This document shows positions 26,802 through 34,755 of a stretch of 64,000 nucleotides of DNA, piece by piece. A program made the translations under genes and the position numbers. The notes below the pieces were generated by a model. The model had not been told where the DNA came from. It was given only the letters and a program-made list of their open reading frames with translations, and ran no database searches. The DNA comes from Nocardioides mangrovi. Its GTDB lineage: Bacteria; Actinomycetota; Actinomycetes; Propionibacteriales; Nocardioidaceae. The number at the start of each line of letters is the position of its first letter. Positions within the stretch are counted from its first letter, which is position 1. The stretch is from contig NZ_JAIQZJ010000001.1 of the NCBI RefSeq assembly GCF_020073815.1, positions 372,001 through 436,000 on the forward strand, given 5' to 3'.

Positions 26802-27113
26802 ATGAGCACCGACGAGACCGACCAGAGCACCGGCACCGGCCGCCTGCGCGGCGTCCTCGACTGGCTGCGCGAGGGCTACCCCTCCGGCGTTCCGCCCAAG
26901 GACTACATCCCGCTCCTGGCGCTGCTGCGGCGGCGGCTCAGCGAGGACGAGGTCCGGGCCGTCGCGCAGGAGATCGCCTCCCTCGACGGCGCCCAGCCGG
27001 CCGACATCGGGGTGCAGATCACGACCATCACCGACGCCCTGCCCAGCCCCGAGGACGTCGCCCGCGTCGAGGCGCACCTCACCGAGCACCACGGGTGGCC
27101 CGAGCAGGGATGA
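26802..27113 (+). CDS. DUF3349 domain protein
   Basis: 103 residues, soluble and mostly helical. The family hallmarks are GVLDWLREGYPSGVPPKDYIPLLALLRRRL followed by LSEDEVRAVAQEI and a C-terminal VARVEAHLTEHHGWP (quoted here in parts of a single continuous domain, residues about 18-100). DUF3349 proteins are small actinobacterial proteins of unknown function. It starts 4 bases after the stop of the small membrane gene and is probably the last gene of the pit operon. Confidence 0.86.
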   Translation: MSTDETDQSTGTGRLRGVLDWLREGYPSGVPPKDYIPLLALLRRRLSEDEVRAVAQEIASLDGAQPADIGVQITTITDALPSPEDVARVEAHLTEHHGWPEQG

Positions 27114-27175
27114 GTCCGCGCGGCCCGCGCCGTACCCTGGCCCGGGCCGCCCCGTCCGACCTCGCCTCCCGCCGG

Positions 27176-27206
27176 TTGGACGGGAGTCGTGCGCCCCGCG
27201 TAGTCT
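27176..27206 (+). promoter_or_regulatory. Candidate promoter of rpsA
   Basis: TTGGAC (27176-27181) and TAGTCT (27201-27206) are separated by 19 bases in the 225-bp gap before rpsA, which would give a 5' leader of roughly 125 bases. The spacer is slightly long, so this is a suggestion only. Confidence 0.35.
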
Positions 27207-27338
27207 TTAAGTTGCGCCGGAGGTCTGCCTGGCTCCCAGACGGAGTGGAACCTCGCTCGCTATCTCTTCTCGAGTGGTGAAACCAGACTCTTCGACGTGC
27301 CCGCACGACATCCATCCATCCAAGGACACCTCTTCCTT

Positions 27339-28811
27339 ATGACGAGCACCATCTCCACGCTTCCCGATTACGACGCGCCGCAGGTTGCGGTCAACGACAT
27401 CGGTTCTGAGGCGGACTTCCTCGCCGCGATCGACGAGACCATCAAGTACTTCAACGACGGTGACATCGTCGACGGCACCATCGTCAAGGTGGACCGCGAC
27501 GAGGTCCTGCTCGACATCGGCTACAAGACCGAGGGCGTCATCCCCTCGCGCGAGCTGTCGATCAAGCACGACGTGGACCCCAACGAGGTCGTCCAGGTCG
27601 GCGACAAGGTCGAGGCCCTGGTCCTCCAGAAGGAGGACAAGGAGGGTCGCCTGATCCTGTCCAAGAAGCGCGCCCAGTACGAGCGCGCCTGGGGCACGAT
27701 CGAGCAGGTCAAGGAGGAGGACGGCGTCGTCGAGGGCACCGTCATCGAGGTCGTCAAGGGCGGCCTGATCCTCGACATCGGCCTGCGCGGCTTCCTGCCG
27801 GCCTCCCTCGTCGAGATGCGCCGCGTCCGCGACCTGCAGCCGTACGTCGGCCAGACGCTCGAGGCGAAGATCATCGAGCTCGACAAGAACCGCAACAACG
27901 TCGTGCTCTCGCGTCGTGCGTGGCTCGAGCAGACCCAGTCCGAGGTCCGCCACGGCTTCCTCACCCAGCTCCAGAAGGGCCAGATCCGCAAGGGTGTCGT
28001 GTCCTCGATCGTCAACTTCGGTGCGTTCGTGGACCTCGGCGGCGTCGACGGTCTCGTCCACGTCTCGGAGCTGTCCTGGAAGCACATCGACCACCCGTCC
28101 GAGGTCGTCGCCGTCGGCGACGAGGTCACCGTCGAGGTGCTCGACGTGGACATGGACCGCGAGCGTGTCTCCCTGTCGCTGAAGGCGACCCAGGAGGACC
28201 CGTGGCAGCACTTCGCCCGCACCCACCAGATCGGTCAGATCGTCCCGGGCAAGGTCACCAAGCTGGTGCCGTTCGGTGCGTTCGTCCGCGTCGAGGAGGG
28301 CATCGAGGGCCTGGTGCACATCTCGGAGCTCGCCGAGCGTCACGTCGAGATCCCCGAGCAGGTCGTCCAGGTCAACGACGACACCATGGTCAAGATCATC
28401 GACATCGACCTCGAGCGTCGCCGGATCTCGCTGTCGCTCAAGCAGGCCAACGAGACCGCGGCCGCCGCGGACGTCGAGGACTTCGACCCCACGCTCTACG
28501 GCATGGCGGCGACGTACGACGAGCAGGGCAACTACGTCTACCCCGAGGGCTTCGACCCGGAGACCGGCGAGTGGCTCGAGGGCTACGACGAGCAGCGCGC
28601 GACCTGGGAGGACCAGTACGCCAAGGCGCACGCCCGCTGGGAGGCCCACGTCAAGCAGCAGGCCGAGGCCAAGCAGGCCGAGGTCGAGGCCGGCGAGGCC
28701 ACCTCGTACTCCTCCGGCGGTGCCGGCGAGGACGAGGGCGACCAGGGCGGCTCGCTCGCTTCCGACGAGGCGCTGCAGGCGCTCCGCGAGAAGCTCACCG
28801 GCGGTCAGTGA
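27339..28811 (+). CDS. rpsA: 30S ribosomal protein S1
   Basis: 490 residues with four S1 RNA-binding repeats, the actinobacterial form, at about 36-105, 123-190, 208-277 and 294-363. Each ends in the familiar (V/I)xLSxK-type strand, for example RLILSKKRAQ, VVLSRRAWLE, RVSLSLKATQ and RISLSLKQAN. The C-terminal 120 residues are acidic and low complexity. S1 helps mRNA binding to the 30S subunit. ATG 27339 is preferred to the in-frame GTG 27297 because it gives the usual N-terminus and has AAGGA about 11 bases upstream. It is monocistronic, with a strong terminator downstream. Confidence 0.98.
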   Translation: MTSTISTLPDYDAPQVAVNDIGSEADFLAAIDETIKYFNDGDIVDGTIVKVDRDEVLLDIGYKTEGVIPSRELSIKHDVDPNEVVQVGDKVEALVLQKEDKEGRLILSKKRAQYERAWGTIEQVKEEDGVVEGTVIEVVKGGLILDIGLRGFLPASLVEMRRVRDLQPYVGQTLEAKIIELDKNRNNVVLSRRAWLEQTQSEVRHGFLTQLQKGQIRKGVVSSIVNFGAFVDLGGVDGLVHVSELSWKHIDHPSEVVAVGDEVTVEVLDVDMDRERVSLSLKATQEDPWQHFARTHQIGQIVPGKVTKLVPFGAFVRVEEGIEGLVHISELAERHVEIPEQVVQVNDDTMVKIIDIDLERRRISLSLKQANETAAAADVEDFDPTLYGMAATYDEQGNYVYPEGFDPETGEWLEGYDEQRATWEDQYAKAHARWEAHVKQQAEAKQAEVEAGEATSYSSGGAGEDEGDQGGSLASDEALQALREKLTGGQ

Positions 28812-28843
28812 CCGCACGGTGATCGGCTGATCACCTGAACAAC

Positions 28844-28883
28844 GCAGAAGGCCCGCCCCGGTTCGCCGGGGCGGGCCTTCTGC
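28844..28883 (+). terminator. rpsA terminator
   Basis: A perfect 17-bp GC-rich stem (gcagaaggcccgccccg and its complement) with a 6-base GTTCGC loop begins 33 bases after the rpsA stop. It is one of the strongest hairpins in the window. Confidence 0.92.
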
Positions 28884-28968
28884 GTGTGCGGCCTTGCGGT
28901 ACCTGCGGCCGAGCCCCCGGCACCTGCGACGGAGGTGGTGGGGCAGCGGCGGCGCCTACGGTCGGACC

Positions 28969-29577
28969 GTGTCGTCCGGCGAGATCCCCACCCTGCCCGT
29001 GCTCGTCCCCGCGACGGCGGTGGCCATCGCGGCCGGGTGGTGGTGGCTGCATCGGCAGGGACGCCTGACGCCGCTGCGGGCCGCGGTCGGCGTCGCGGCG
29101 AGCGGGTACGTCGCGGGTGTGCTGGGCCACGTGCTGCTGCCCTTTCCGATCGACACCGACGATCCGTTGCCGTGGCGGGTGTGGCTGCACCTCACGCCGT
29201 TCGTCGACGCGGTCGCGGACCCGATCGGGATCGTCCTGAACGTCGCGCTGTTCGTGCCGTTCGGGCTGCTGCTGCCGCTGGTCGCCGGGGTCCGGTCCGC
29301 GCGGGCGGTCGCCGTCTGCGGCCTCGTGGTCAGCCTCGGCATCGAGCTCGTCCAGCTCGCCGGCGACCTGACGATCAGTCCGGGGCGGGTGGCCGATGTC
29401 GATGACCTGATCGGCAACACCCTGGGCGCGGTGCTGGGCTACGCGGTCTTCTCACTGCTGGTGATGGTGCCGTGGGTGGCCGGCCTCGCGCTGAGAGCGA
29501 CGTGGCCGGCCACCGCTCAGCGAGCGAGCGGGGAGAGGAAGCGGGTGTCCTCGAAGTGGGAGGCGGGGCGGCGCTGA
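28969..29577 (+). CDS. VanZ family membrane protein
   Basis: 202 residues with about 5 helices and the VanZ-like fold: GYVAGVLGHVLLPFPID, HLTPFVDAV, then NVALFVPFGLLLPL and the family signature SLGIELVQL followed by RVADVDDLIGNTLGAVLGY. VanZ itself gives low-level teicoplanin resistance, but most actinobacterial members have no known role. GTG 28969 is my choice; the frame is open further upstream to a TTG at 28894 that has no ribosome site. The 3' end overlaps a convergent micro-ORF by 61 bases. Confidence 0.85.
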   Translation: MSSGEIPTLPVLVPATAVAIAAGWWWLHRQGRLTPLRAAVGVAASGYVAGVLGHVLLPFPIDTDDPLPWRVWLHLTPFVDAVADPIGIVLNVALFVPFGLLLPLVAGVRSARAVAVCGLVVSLGIELVQLAGDLTISPGRVADVDDLIGNTLGAVLGYAVFSLLVMVPWVAGLALRATWPATAQRASGERKRVSSKWEAGRR

Positions 29578-29663
29578 GGGCCGAGACCGTCGTGACGGAT
29601 CAGGTGGACGGTCGCGGCGGCGAGAGCGGCGGCGACCACGAGGAGCAGGATCAGGAAGGTCAT
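29517..29663 (-). CDS. 48-residue single-helix membrane protein
   Basis: Reading leftward from ATG 29663 to TGA 29517-29519 gives 48 residues: an N-terminal hydrophobic helix (TFLILLLVVAAALAAATV) followed by a basic/polar tail (HLIRHDGLGPQRRP) with SHFED and a Pro-Leu-rich end. The helix-plus-RHDG-plus-SHF pattern looks like a real small protein. An in-frame ATG four codons earlier (29675) is an alternative start. It is divergent from the GlxA-type regulator and overlaps the end of the VanZ gene, so it may be controlled by the inverted repeats at 29693-29745. Function unknown. Confidence 0.62.
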   Translation of the reverse strand: MTFLILLLVVAAALAAATVHLIRHDGLGPQRRPASHFEDTRFLSPLAR

Positions 29664-29692
29664 GGCAGTAATCATGCGCTTCTGAAGATCCC

Positions 29693-29745
29693 GCCACGAG
29701 TGGCAGAAAAGTCAGGGTTCGTTGATTTACTGCCACTTCTGCGGC
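29693..29745. promoter_or_regulatory. Paired inverted operator-like repeats upstream of the GlxA-type regulator
   Basis: Two arms in opposite orientation share the core AGTGGCAG followed by AAA-rich sequence: one at 29693-29710, the other, read on the minus strand, at 29745-29726. The exact 8-bp inverted core is at 29699-29706 and 29730-29737. A plausible promoter for the regulator, TTGATT (29722-29727), 17 bases, CAGGAT (29745-29750), places one arm between -35 and -10. This suggests autoregulation, possibly also control of the divergent micro-ORF. Confidence 0.55.
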
Positions 29746-29758
29746 AGGATCAGATGCC

Positions 29759-30703
29759 GTGAAGAAGGTGGCCGTGATCGTGCAGGACGGGGCCGAGCCG
29801 TTCGGGCTGGGTTCCCTCGTCGAGGTGTGGGGCGAGCCCTACCACCCCGAGGACGACAACCCCGTCTTCGACTTCCGCGTGTGCACGCCGAGGCCGGGCG
29901 TCGTGCAGGGCCGCTCCGACTACAACCTGGTCGTCGAGCGAGGCCTGGAGGCGACCGAGGACGCCGACCTGGTCTGCCTGAGCCCGAAGTGGGACTTCCT
30001 CGAGCACGACCCGGAGGTGCTCGAGGCGTTGCGCGCGGCGGACGCCCGCGGGGCGACGATCTATGCGCACTGCTCGGGCGTCTTCGAGATCGGCGCCGCC
30101 GGGCTGCTCGACGGCCGCGAGTGCACGACGCACTGGCGCTACACCGACCGTCTCGCCGACCTCTACCCGGAGGCGCGGGTCTGCCCCGACGTCCTCTACT
30201 GCCACGACGGGAACATCCTCACCGGCGCCGGCGCGGCCGCCGGTATCGACGCCTCGCTCCACCTCGTGCGCGACCACTTCGGCGCCAAGGTCGCCGCGAC
30301 GACCGCCCGCCGGATCGTCGTACCGCCGCACCGCGACGGGGGACAGGCGCAGTTCATCGCCCGCTCGGTGCCCGACTGCGACGCCGAGACCCTCGGGCCG
30401 CTGCTCGAGTGGATCGTGGCCAACCTCGCCGACGACCTGTCGGTCGAGACGCTGGCCCGGCGCAACCACATGTCGGCGCGCACCTTCGCCCGCCGCTTCC
30501 GCGCCGAGACCGGCACCACGCCGCACTCCTGGGTCACCCGGCAGCGCGTCCAGGCGGCCGAGGAGCTGCTGGAGCGCACCGACCACTCCGTCGACTGGAT
30601 CGCCGACGAGGTCGGCTTCGGCAACGCCGCGACCCTGCGCCACCACTTCGCCAAGGTCCGGGGGCTGAGCCCGCAGCAGTACCGCCGCCGGTTCGCGGGG
30701 TGA
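29759..30703 (+). CDS. GlxA-type transcriptional regulator (DJ-1/PfpI + AraC HTH)
   Basis: 314 residues. The N-terminal half is a DJ-1/PfpI-like amidotransferase fold (VAVIVQDGAEPFGLGSLVEV at the start; the nucleophile-elbow region reads IYAHCSGVFEIGAAGLL), probably a ligand sensor. The C-terminal 90 residues form two AraC helix-turn-helix units: SVETLARRNHMSARTFARRF and SVDWIADEVGFGNAATLRHHF, ending in the RGLSPQQYRRRF motif. The start is GTG, nearly leaderless relative to the proposed promoter. The SGNH lipoprotein gene overlaps its end by 4 bases and is the likeliest co-transcribed target. The inducer is unknown. Confidence 0.92.
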   Translation: MKKVAVIVQDGAEPFGLGSLVEVWGEPYHPEDDNPVFDFRVCTPRPGVVQGRSDYNLVVERGLEATEDADLVCLSPKWDFLEHDPEVLEALRAADARGATIYAHCSGVFEIGAAGLLDGRECTTHWRYTDRLADLYPEARVCPDVLYCHDGNILTGAGAAAGIDASLHLVRDHFGAKVAATTARRIVVPPHRDGGQAQFIARSVPDCDAETLGPLLEWIVANLADDLSVETLARRNHMSARTFARRFRAETGTTPHSWVTRQRVQAAEELLERTDHSVDWIADEVGFGNAATLRHHFAKVRGLSPQQYRRRFAG

Positions 30704-31704
30704 TCGCCCGCCTCGCCGGGCTGCTCCTCGTCGTCGCACTGCTGACCGCGTGCGGGGACGACGACCGGCCCGTGCGGGTGCTGATCGTCGGTGACTCGGT
30801 CACCCAGGGCTCGGCGGGCGACTGGACGTGGCGCTACCGCCTCTGGCAGCACCTCGAGGACGACGAGGTGGACGTCGACTTCGTCGGGCCCACGGACAAG
30901 CTGGCCGGGCCGCCGCCGGGGGAGACCAACGAGGACTACACCGACCCCGACTTCGACCGCGACCACGCGGCCCGCTGGGGCAAGCGCTTCGCCGACCCCG
31001 ACTGGCCGATCGGCGACCTCGTCGAGGCCTACCACCCCGACGTGGTCGTCGAGCTGCTCGGCGTCAACGACCTCATCACCGGGATCGCCCCCGACCAGGT
31101 CCTCGACGAGGCCGGGGACTTCGTGTCCGACGCCCAGGCGGCCGACCCCGGCGTCGACGTCGTGCTCGGCCAGCTCTCGCAGTCGTGGATCGCCGGCGTC
31201 CCGGCGTACGACGACGGGCTGGCCGCCCTCGCCGAGCGGGGCAGCACCGACGACTCCCGGGTCGTCGTCGCGCAGGCGCCCGCGGACTACGTCGAGGACG
31301 TCGACACCTGGGACCCGGCCCACCCCTCGGCCCAGGGGGAGGTGAAGATCGCCGCCTCGGTCGCCGATGCCCTGGCGGGGCTCGGCATCGGCGACGACTA
31401 CCCGCGGCCGCTGCCGGCCGTGGAGCCGGTGCCGCTGGAGTCGGGCGAGCTGACCGGCGCACCCGCGCCGGGGGCAGCCGTCCTGACCTGGACGCTGCCG
31501 CCCGGCGCGACCACCACGATCGTGTGGGTCCGCGACGTCACGACCGGCGAGGACTGGCAGCGCCGGCCGTACGGCGTGGCCGGCACGACCTTCACCGACC
31601 AGGGGCTGCCGCCCGGCCACACCTTCGACTACCGCATCCAGTCCGGCAAGGGCAGCCAGGTGTCCGCGGACTACTCGAACGTGGTGCAGGTGACGCCGAG
31701 CTAG
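30700..31704 (+). CDS. SGNH/GDSL hydrolase lipoprotein with C-terminal FN3-like domain
   Basis: 334 residues. A signal with lipobox LLTAC (Cys18) anchors it outside the cell. The SGNH fold follows at about 25-225: block I IVGDSVTQG with nucleophile Ser33, block III GVND, and block V DPAHPSAQG with the catalytic Asp/His. Residues about 245-334 look like a fibronectin type III domain (VLTWTLPPGATTTIVWVRD, FDYRIQSGKGSQVSADYSN region). It probably removes acyl groups from a surface glycan or lipid. The GTG start overlaps the regulator's stop (GTGA), so expression follows that regulator. Substrate unknown. Confidence 0.87.
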   Translation: MIARLAGLLLVVALLTACGDDDRPVRVLIVGDSVTQGSAGDWTWRYRLWQHLEDDEVDVDFVGPTDKLAGPPPGETNEDYTDPDFDRDHAARWGKRFADPDWPIGDLVEAYHPDVVVELLGVNDLITGIAPDQVLDEAGDFVSDAQAADPGVDVVLGQLSQSWIAGVPAYDDGLAALAERGSTDDSRVVVAQAPADYVEDVDTWDPAHPSAQGEVKIAASVADALAGLGIGDDYPRPLPAVEPVPLESGELTGAPAPGAAVLTWTLPPGATTTIVWVRDVTTGEDWQRRPYGVAGTTFTDQGLPPGHTFDYRIQSGKGSQVSADYSNVVQVTPS

Positions 31705-31720
31705 CCGGCGGTGGCAGGGG

Positions 31721-32749
31721 CTACGGCGGTCCGACCTCTGCCGTCCGCCGATCCGACAGGTCGCGGAGCACCTGGGGTCGCCGGGCGAGCCAGGCGAGCG
31801 TGTCGACGATCCCCTGCTCGAGGCTGTGTCGCGGGACCCAGCCGAGCAGGTGCTGCGCCCGGTCGCTGCGGCTGAACGCGCCCGCCACATCGCCGGGACG
31901 ACGAGGAGCGATCGCGACCTCGACGGGTTGCCCGACAACCGTCTCGACGGCCGCGACCAGCTCCCTGACGGTCGTGCCCCGCCCGGTGCCCAGGTTGATG
32001 GCTGCGCAGCGTTCGCCCGCGAGGGCGGCGTCGAAGCGGGTGATGGCGTCGAGGTGCGCTCTCGCCAGGTCCCACACGTGCACGTAGTCCCGGATCCCCG
32101 TGCCGTCCCGGGTCGGGTAGTCGGTGCCGGTGATCGAGAAGGGCCTGCCCTGCCGGGAGAGCTGGATGAGACGCCCCAGGGCGTGCGTCGGCTCCGGCAC
32201 CTGCACTCCGGTGCGGAGCCGCGGATCGGCGCCGATGGGGTTGAAGTAGCGCAGGGAGATCACTTGGAGCGGCGTCGCAGCCGCGACGTCGCGCAGCATC
32301 CCCTCGACCACCGCCTTGGTCCGCGCGTAGGGACTCTGGGGGGAGATCGCCGAGTCCTCGTCGACGCTGAAGTCGCCGCCGGGCTCGTAGATGGCGGCCG
32401 AGCTGCTGAAGAGGAGCCGGCGGCACCCGACTTCGACGAGGGTGTCGAGGAGGCGCAGGGTCTCCACGACGTTCGCCTCGTAGTAGCGCATCGGCTCGCA
32501 CACCGAGTCGGGAACAACGACGAGCGCCGCGCAGTGGACGACGGCGTGGATGTCAGGGTGGTGGGCGAAGATCCGTCGTACCAGGTCGGCGTCGGAGACG
32601 GAGCCCTCATATGCGGTGCGACCTCGGACGAACTCGCGTCGGCCGGTGACGAAGCTGTCCAGCACGATCGGCTGGTGGCCGCGGTCCTCAGCAGCGGACG
32701 CGATGGTGCTCCCGATGAAGCCGGCGCCGCCGGTGATCAGGACCTTCAT
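31721..32749 (-). CDS. galE: UDP-glucose 4-epimerase-like NAD-dependent epimerase
   Basis: 342 residues of the extended SDR family. NAD motif LITGGAGFIGSTIA is at the N-terminus, the catalytic Ser appears in LFSSSAAIY, Tyr/Lys in SPYARTK, and the substrate domain has RYFNPIGADP and DGTGIRDYVHVWDLA, all strongly GalE-like. It interconverts UDP-glucose and UDP-galactose, or the N-acetyl forms. It ends the leftward polysaccharide operon, only 6 bp after the SDR gene. Substrate preference (Glc or GlcNAc) cannot be decided here. Confidence 0.9.
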   Translation of the reverse strand: MKVLITGGAGFIGSTIASAAEDRGHQPIVLDSFVTGRREFVRGRTAYEGSVSDADLVRRIFAHHPDIHAVVHCAALVVVPDSVCEPMRYYEANVVETLRLLDTLVEVGCRRLLFSSSAAIYEPGGDFSVDEDSAISPQSPYARTKAVVEGMLRDVAAATPLQVISLRYFNPIGADPRLRTGVQVPEPTHALGRLIQLSRQGRPFSITGTDYPTRDGTGIRDYVHVWDLARAHLDAITRFDAALAGERCAAINLGTGRGTTVRELVAAVETVVGQPVEVAIAPRRPGDVAGAFSRSDRAQHLLGWVPRHSLEQGIVDTLAWLARRPQVLRDLSDRRTAEVGPP

Positions 32750-32755
32750 CGGTCG

Positions 32756-33589
32756 TCAGCTCCGGAGCCGTACGACGGCCCGCTCGGGCAGCACCCGTCC
32801 GAGCAGGACGAGGGTCCGCGCGCGTCCGCCGACCACGTAGCGCGGGCGGGGCCGGGACGAGGTGACCGCGTCGGCGACCACCGCGGCCACCTCCTCGGGG
32901 CCGAGACCGCCCACGCCGACGTCCGCGAGCTTCGTGCCCCGCGAGGCCGCGCGTCGGCCGTAGTGGTCGCGCCCATCGGCGGGAAGTGCCGCGGCCCAGT
33001 GTGCGTGCGCGTCCCGCTCGTGCTCCCACAACCCGGTGGCGACCGCCCCGGGTTCGATGACCGACACCGAGACGCCCGCATCGGCGAGCTCGAGACGCAG
33101 GCTCGAGCTCAGTGCCTCCAGGGCCGCCTTCGAGGCGGCGTAGGGCCCGACGAACCGGCCGGGCATCCGAGCGCTCGTGGAGCCGATGTTGACGACCGTC
33201 CCCCGGGACTCGCGCAGGAGCGGGAGGAACGCCTGGACCACCCGGAGGGGCCCGACCACGTTGACGTCGACGAGCCGCTGGAGGTCGGCGGCAGGGACGT
33301 ACTCCCACGGGCCGGACAGCATCTGACCGGCGTTGTTGACCACGCCGTGGAGGGGTCTCCCACCCAGTTCCTCGCGCACCAGCTCGGCGGCGAGGTGGAC
33401 CTGGTCGGCGTCGGTGACGTCGAGCGGCAGCGGGGTCACTGCGCCGTCGATCGTCGAGAGAGCCGCTGCGTCCGCCTCGTCGCGGACGCCGGCGAAGGTG
33501 TGGAGGCCACGCCCGGCCAGCTGCACCACAGAGGCGCGACCGATGCCGCGCGCGGCGCCGGTGACCACGACCCCGCCCGGGGCAGTCAT
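32756..33589 (-). CDS. Short-chain dehydrogenase/reductase
   Basis: 277 residues, a classical SDR: cofactor loop VVTGAARGIGRASV, NNAG in VVNNAGQMLS, catalytic Ser in VNIGSTSARMPG and Tyr/Lys in GPYAASKAAL. The residues after strand 2 (VRDEADAAAL) favour NADP(H). The ATG overlaps the stop of the radical SAM gene by one base (TGATG), so the two are coupled and may act in sequence on the same intermediate. The substrate is unknown; a keto-sugar or lipid intermediate is possible from context. Confidence 0.85.
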   Translation of the reverse strand: MTAPGGVVVTGAARGIGRASVVQLAGRGLHTFAGVRDEADAAALSTIDGAVTPLPLDVTDADQVHLAAELVREELGGRPLHGVVNNAGQMLSGPWEYVPAADLQRLVDVNVVGPLRVVQAFLPLLRESRGTVVNIGSTSARMPGRFVGPYAASKAALEALSSSLRLELADAGVSVSVIEPGAVATGLWEHERDAHAHWAAALPADGRDHYGRRAASRGTKLADVGVGGLGPEEVAAVVADAVTSSRPRPRYVVGGRARTLVLLGRVLPERAVVRLRS

Positions 33590-34755
33590 CACGGGGTGAC
33601 CACCGGCAGCAGGCGTCGGTGTGGTGGCGGCTCGCCGTCCGGGAGCGGGGTACCGGTCGTCCTGCTCCGTGGGATCACGTACGACCAGGCTGGGTCGACG
33701 ACCCTCGCGCCGGAGACCGGCACGATGTCCTCGGTCCCGTAGGTGGCGACGTAGCCCTTCCACAGGTGGTCGCAGACGGCGTCGTAGCGGCACTCGCGGC
33801 AGGCGGCCGGGCGCTCCTTGCGGAGCATCTCGACGCCGCGGGTGAAGCCGAGGGTCTTGAGCCCGGCTACTCCGTAACCGGCAGCGAACCTCCGGTTCCG
33901 CAGGAAGGCGGCTCCGCCGAGCGCCGCAACGTCGAACAGGAACCGCTTGACCGGGCGGTCCGCGTGCCGGAGCTTGTTGCTCCAGTAGTAGTTCCAGTCG
34001 TCCGAGTCGAAGCTCTGCTGGTAGAGGTTCATCACGTACTGCTCGTAGCCCACCATGAAGCAGAACGGGATGTACTTCACGCTGACGGGCGGCAGGTGGT
34101 GGAGGTGGGCGTCGATCGCCTGCTTGATCGCGGTCGCCGCGTCCGGGTAGGAGATCGCCATGCCCTGATCGACGGCGAGGGCTTGGGCGACCGGGCTGAA
34201 CACCGCCAGGTGCATGCCGTCGGCCCCGTGCTCGATCAGGTGACCGCAGATCGCCGTGAGGTCCTGGTGGTTCTGGGCGGTCACGGTCGTGCTGGTCCGG
34301 CAGCGGACCCCACACTCCTTGACGTTCGCCATCGCCTGCATGATCCGGTCGAAGCTCCCCCTGATCTTGGTGTGCGAGTCGTGCAGCTGGGCGGTGTGGC
34401 CGTGGACGGACAGGAGGAAGTCGTTGGCACCCGCCTCGACGAGCGACGCGGTGTAGGGCAGCCGCGACATCTGGATCCCGTTGGAGATCACCGAGACATT
34501 GACGAACCCCATGGAGCGGGCGAGTGCGATGAGGTCGGGCAGGTCCTTGCGGATCGTCGGCTCGCCACCCGTGAACTCGACCTCGGTGGCGCCGTGCCGT
34601 CGCAGCAACCGCAACCGCTCCACGAGCTCGTCGGTGGTGGGCTCCTCGTTGACCGGGGTGTCCAGCTTCTCCTGGTAGTAGCAGAAGCCGCACCGGGCGT
34701 TGCACCGGTAGCCCATCCGGATGTCGCCGCGCTGGGTGATCGGGTGTCCCGTCAT
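33589..34755 (-). CDS. Radical SAM protein with C-terminal SPASM-like cysteine motif
   Basis: 388 residues. The [4Fe-4S]/SAM motif CNARCGFCYY has Cys18, Cys22 and Cys25, followed by the SAM-binding GGEP (EFTGGEPTIRKDL) and VISNG. Near the C-terminus a second cysteine cluster, CRECRYDAVCDHLWKGY, resembles an auxiliary-cluster (SPASM-like) domain, which often handles extra Fe-S clusters in peptide or sugar modification. It lies inside a glycan operon, overlapping the GT4 gene before it and the SDR after it, so a sugar- or lipid-carrier modification is more likely than peptide maturation; no small precursor peptide is evident nearby. Reaction unknown. Confidence 0.85.
   Translation of the reverse strand: MTGHPITQRGDIRMGYRCNARCGFCYYQEKLDTPVNEEPTTDELVERLRLLRRHGATEVEFTGGEPTIRKDLPDLIALARSMGFVNVSVISNGIQMSRLPYTASLVEAGANDFLLSVHGHTAQLHDSHTKIRGSFDRIMQAMANVKECGVRCRTSTTVTAQNHQDLTAICGHLIEHGADGMHLAVFSPVAQALAVDQGMAISYPDAATAIKQAIDAHLHHLPPVSVKYIPFCFMVGYEQYVMNLYQQSFDSDDWNYYWSNKLRHADRPVKRFLFDVAALGGAAFLRNRRFAAGYGVAGLKTLGFTRGVEMLRKERPAACRECRYDAVCDHLWKGYVATYGTEDIVPVSGARVVDPAWSYVIPRSRTTGTPLPDGEPPPHRRLLPVVTP

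Noticed and set aside
27207..28817. 536-codon minus-strand frame opposite rpsA
   Set aside because: It is a Leu/Asp/Val-rich mirror of the S1 repeats and has no independent start signal.
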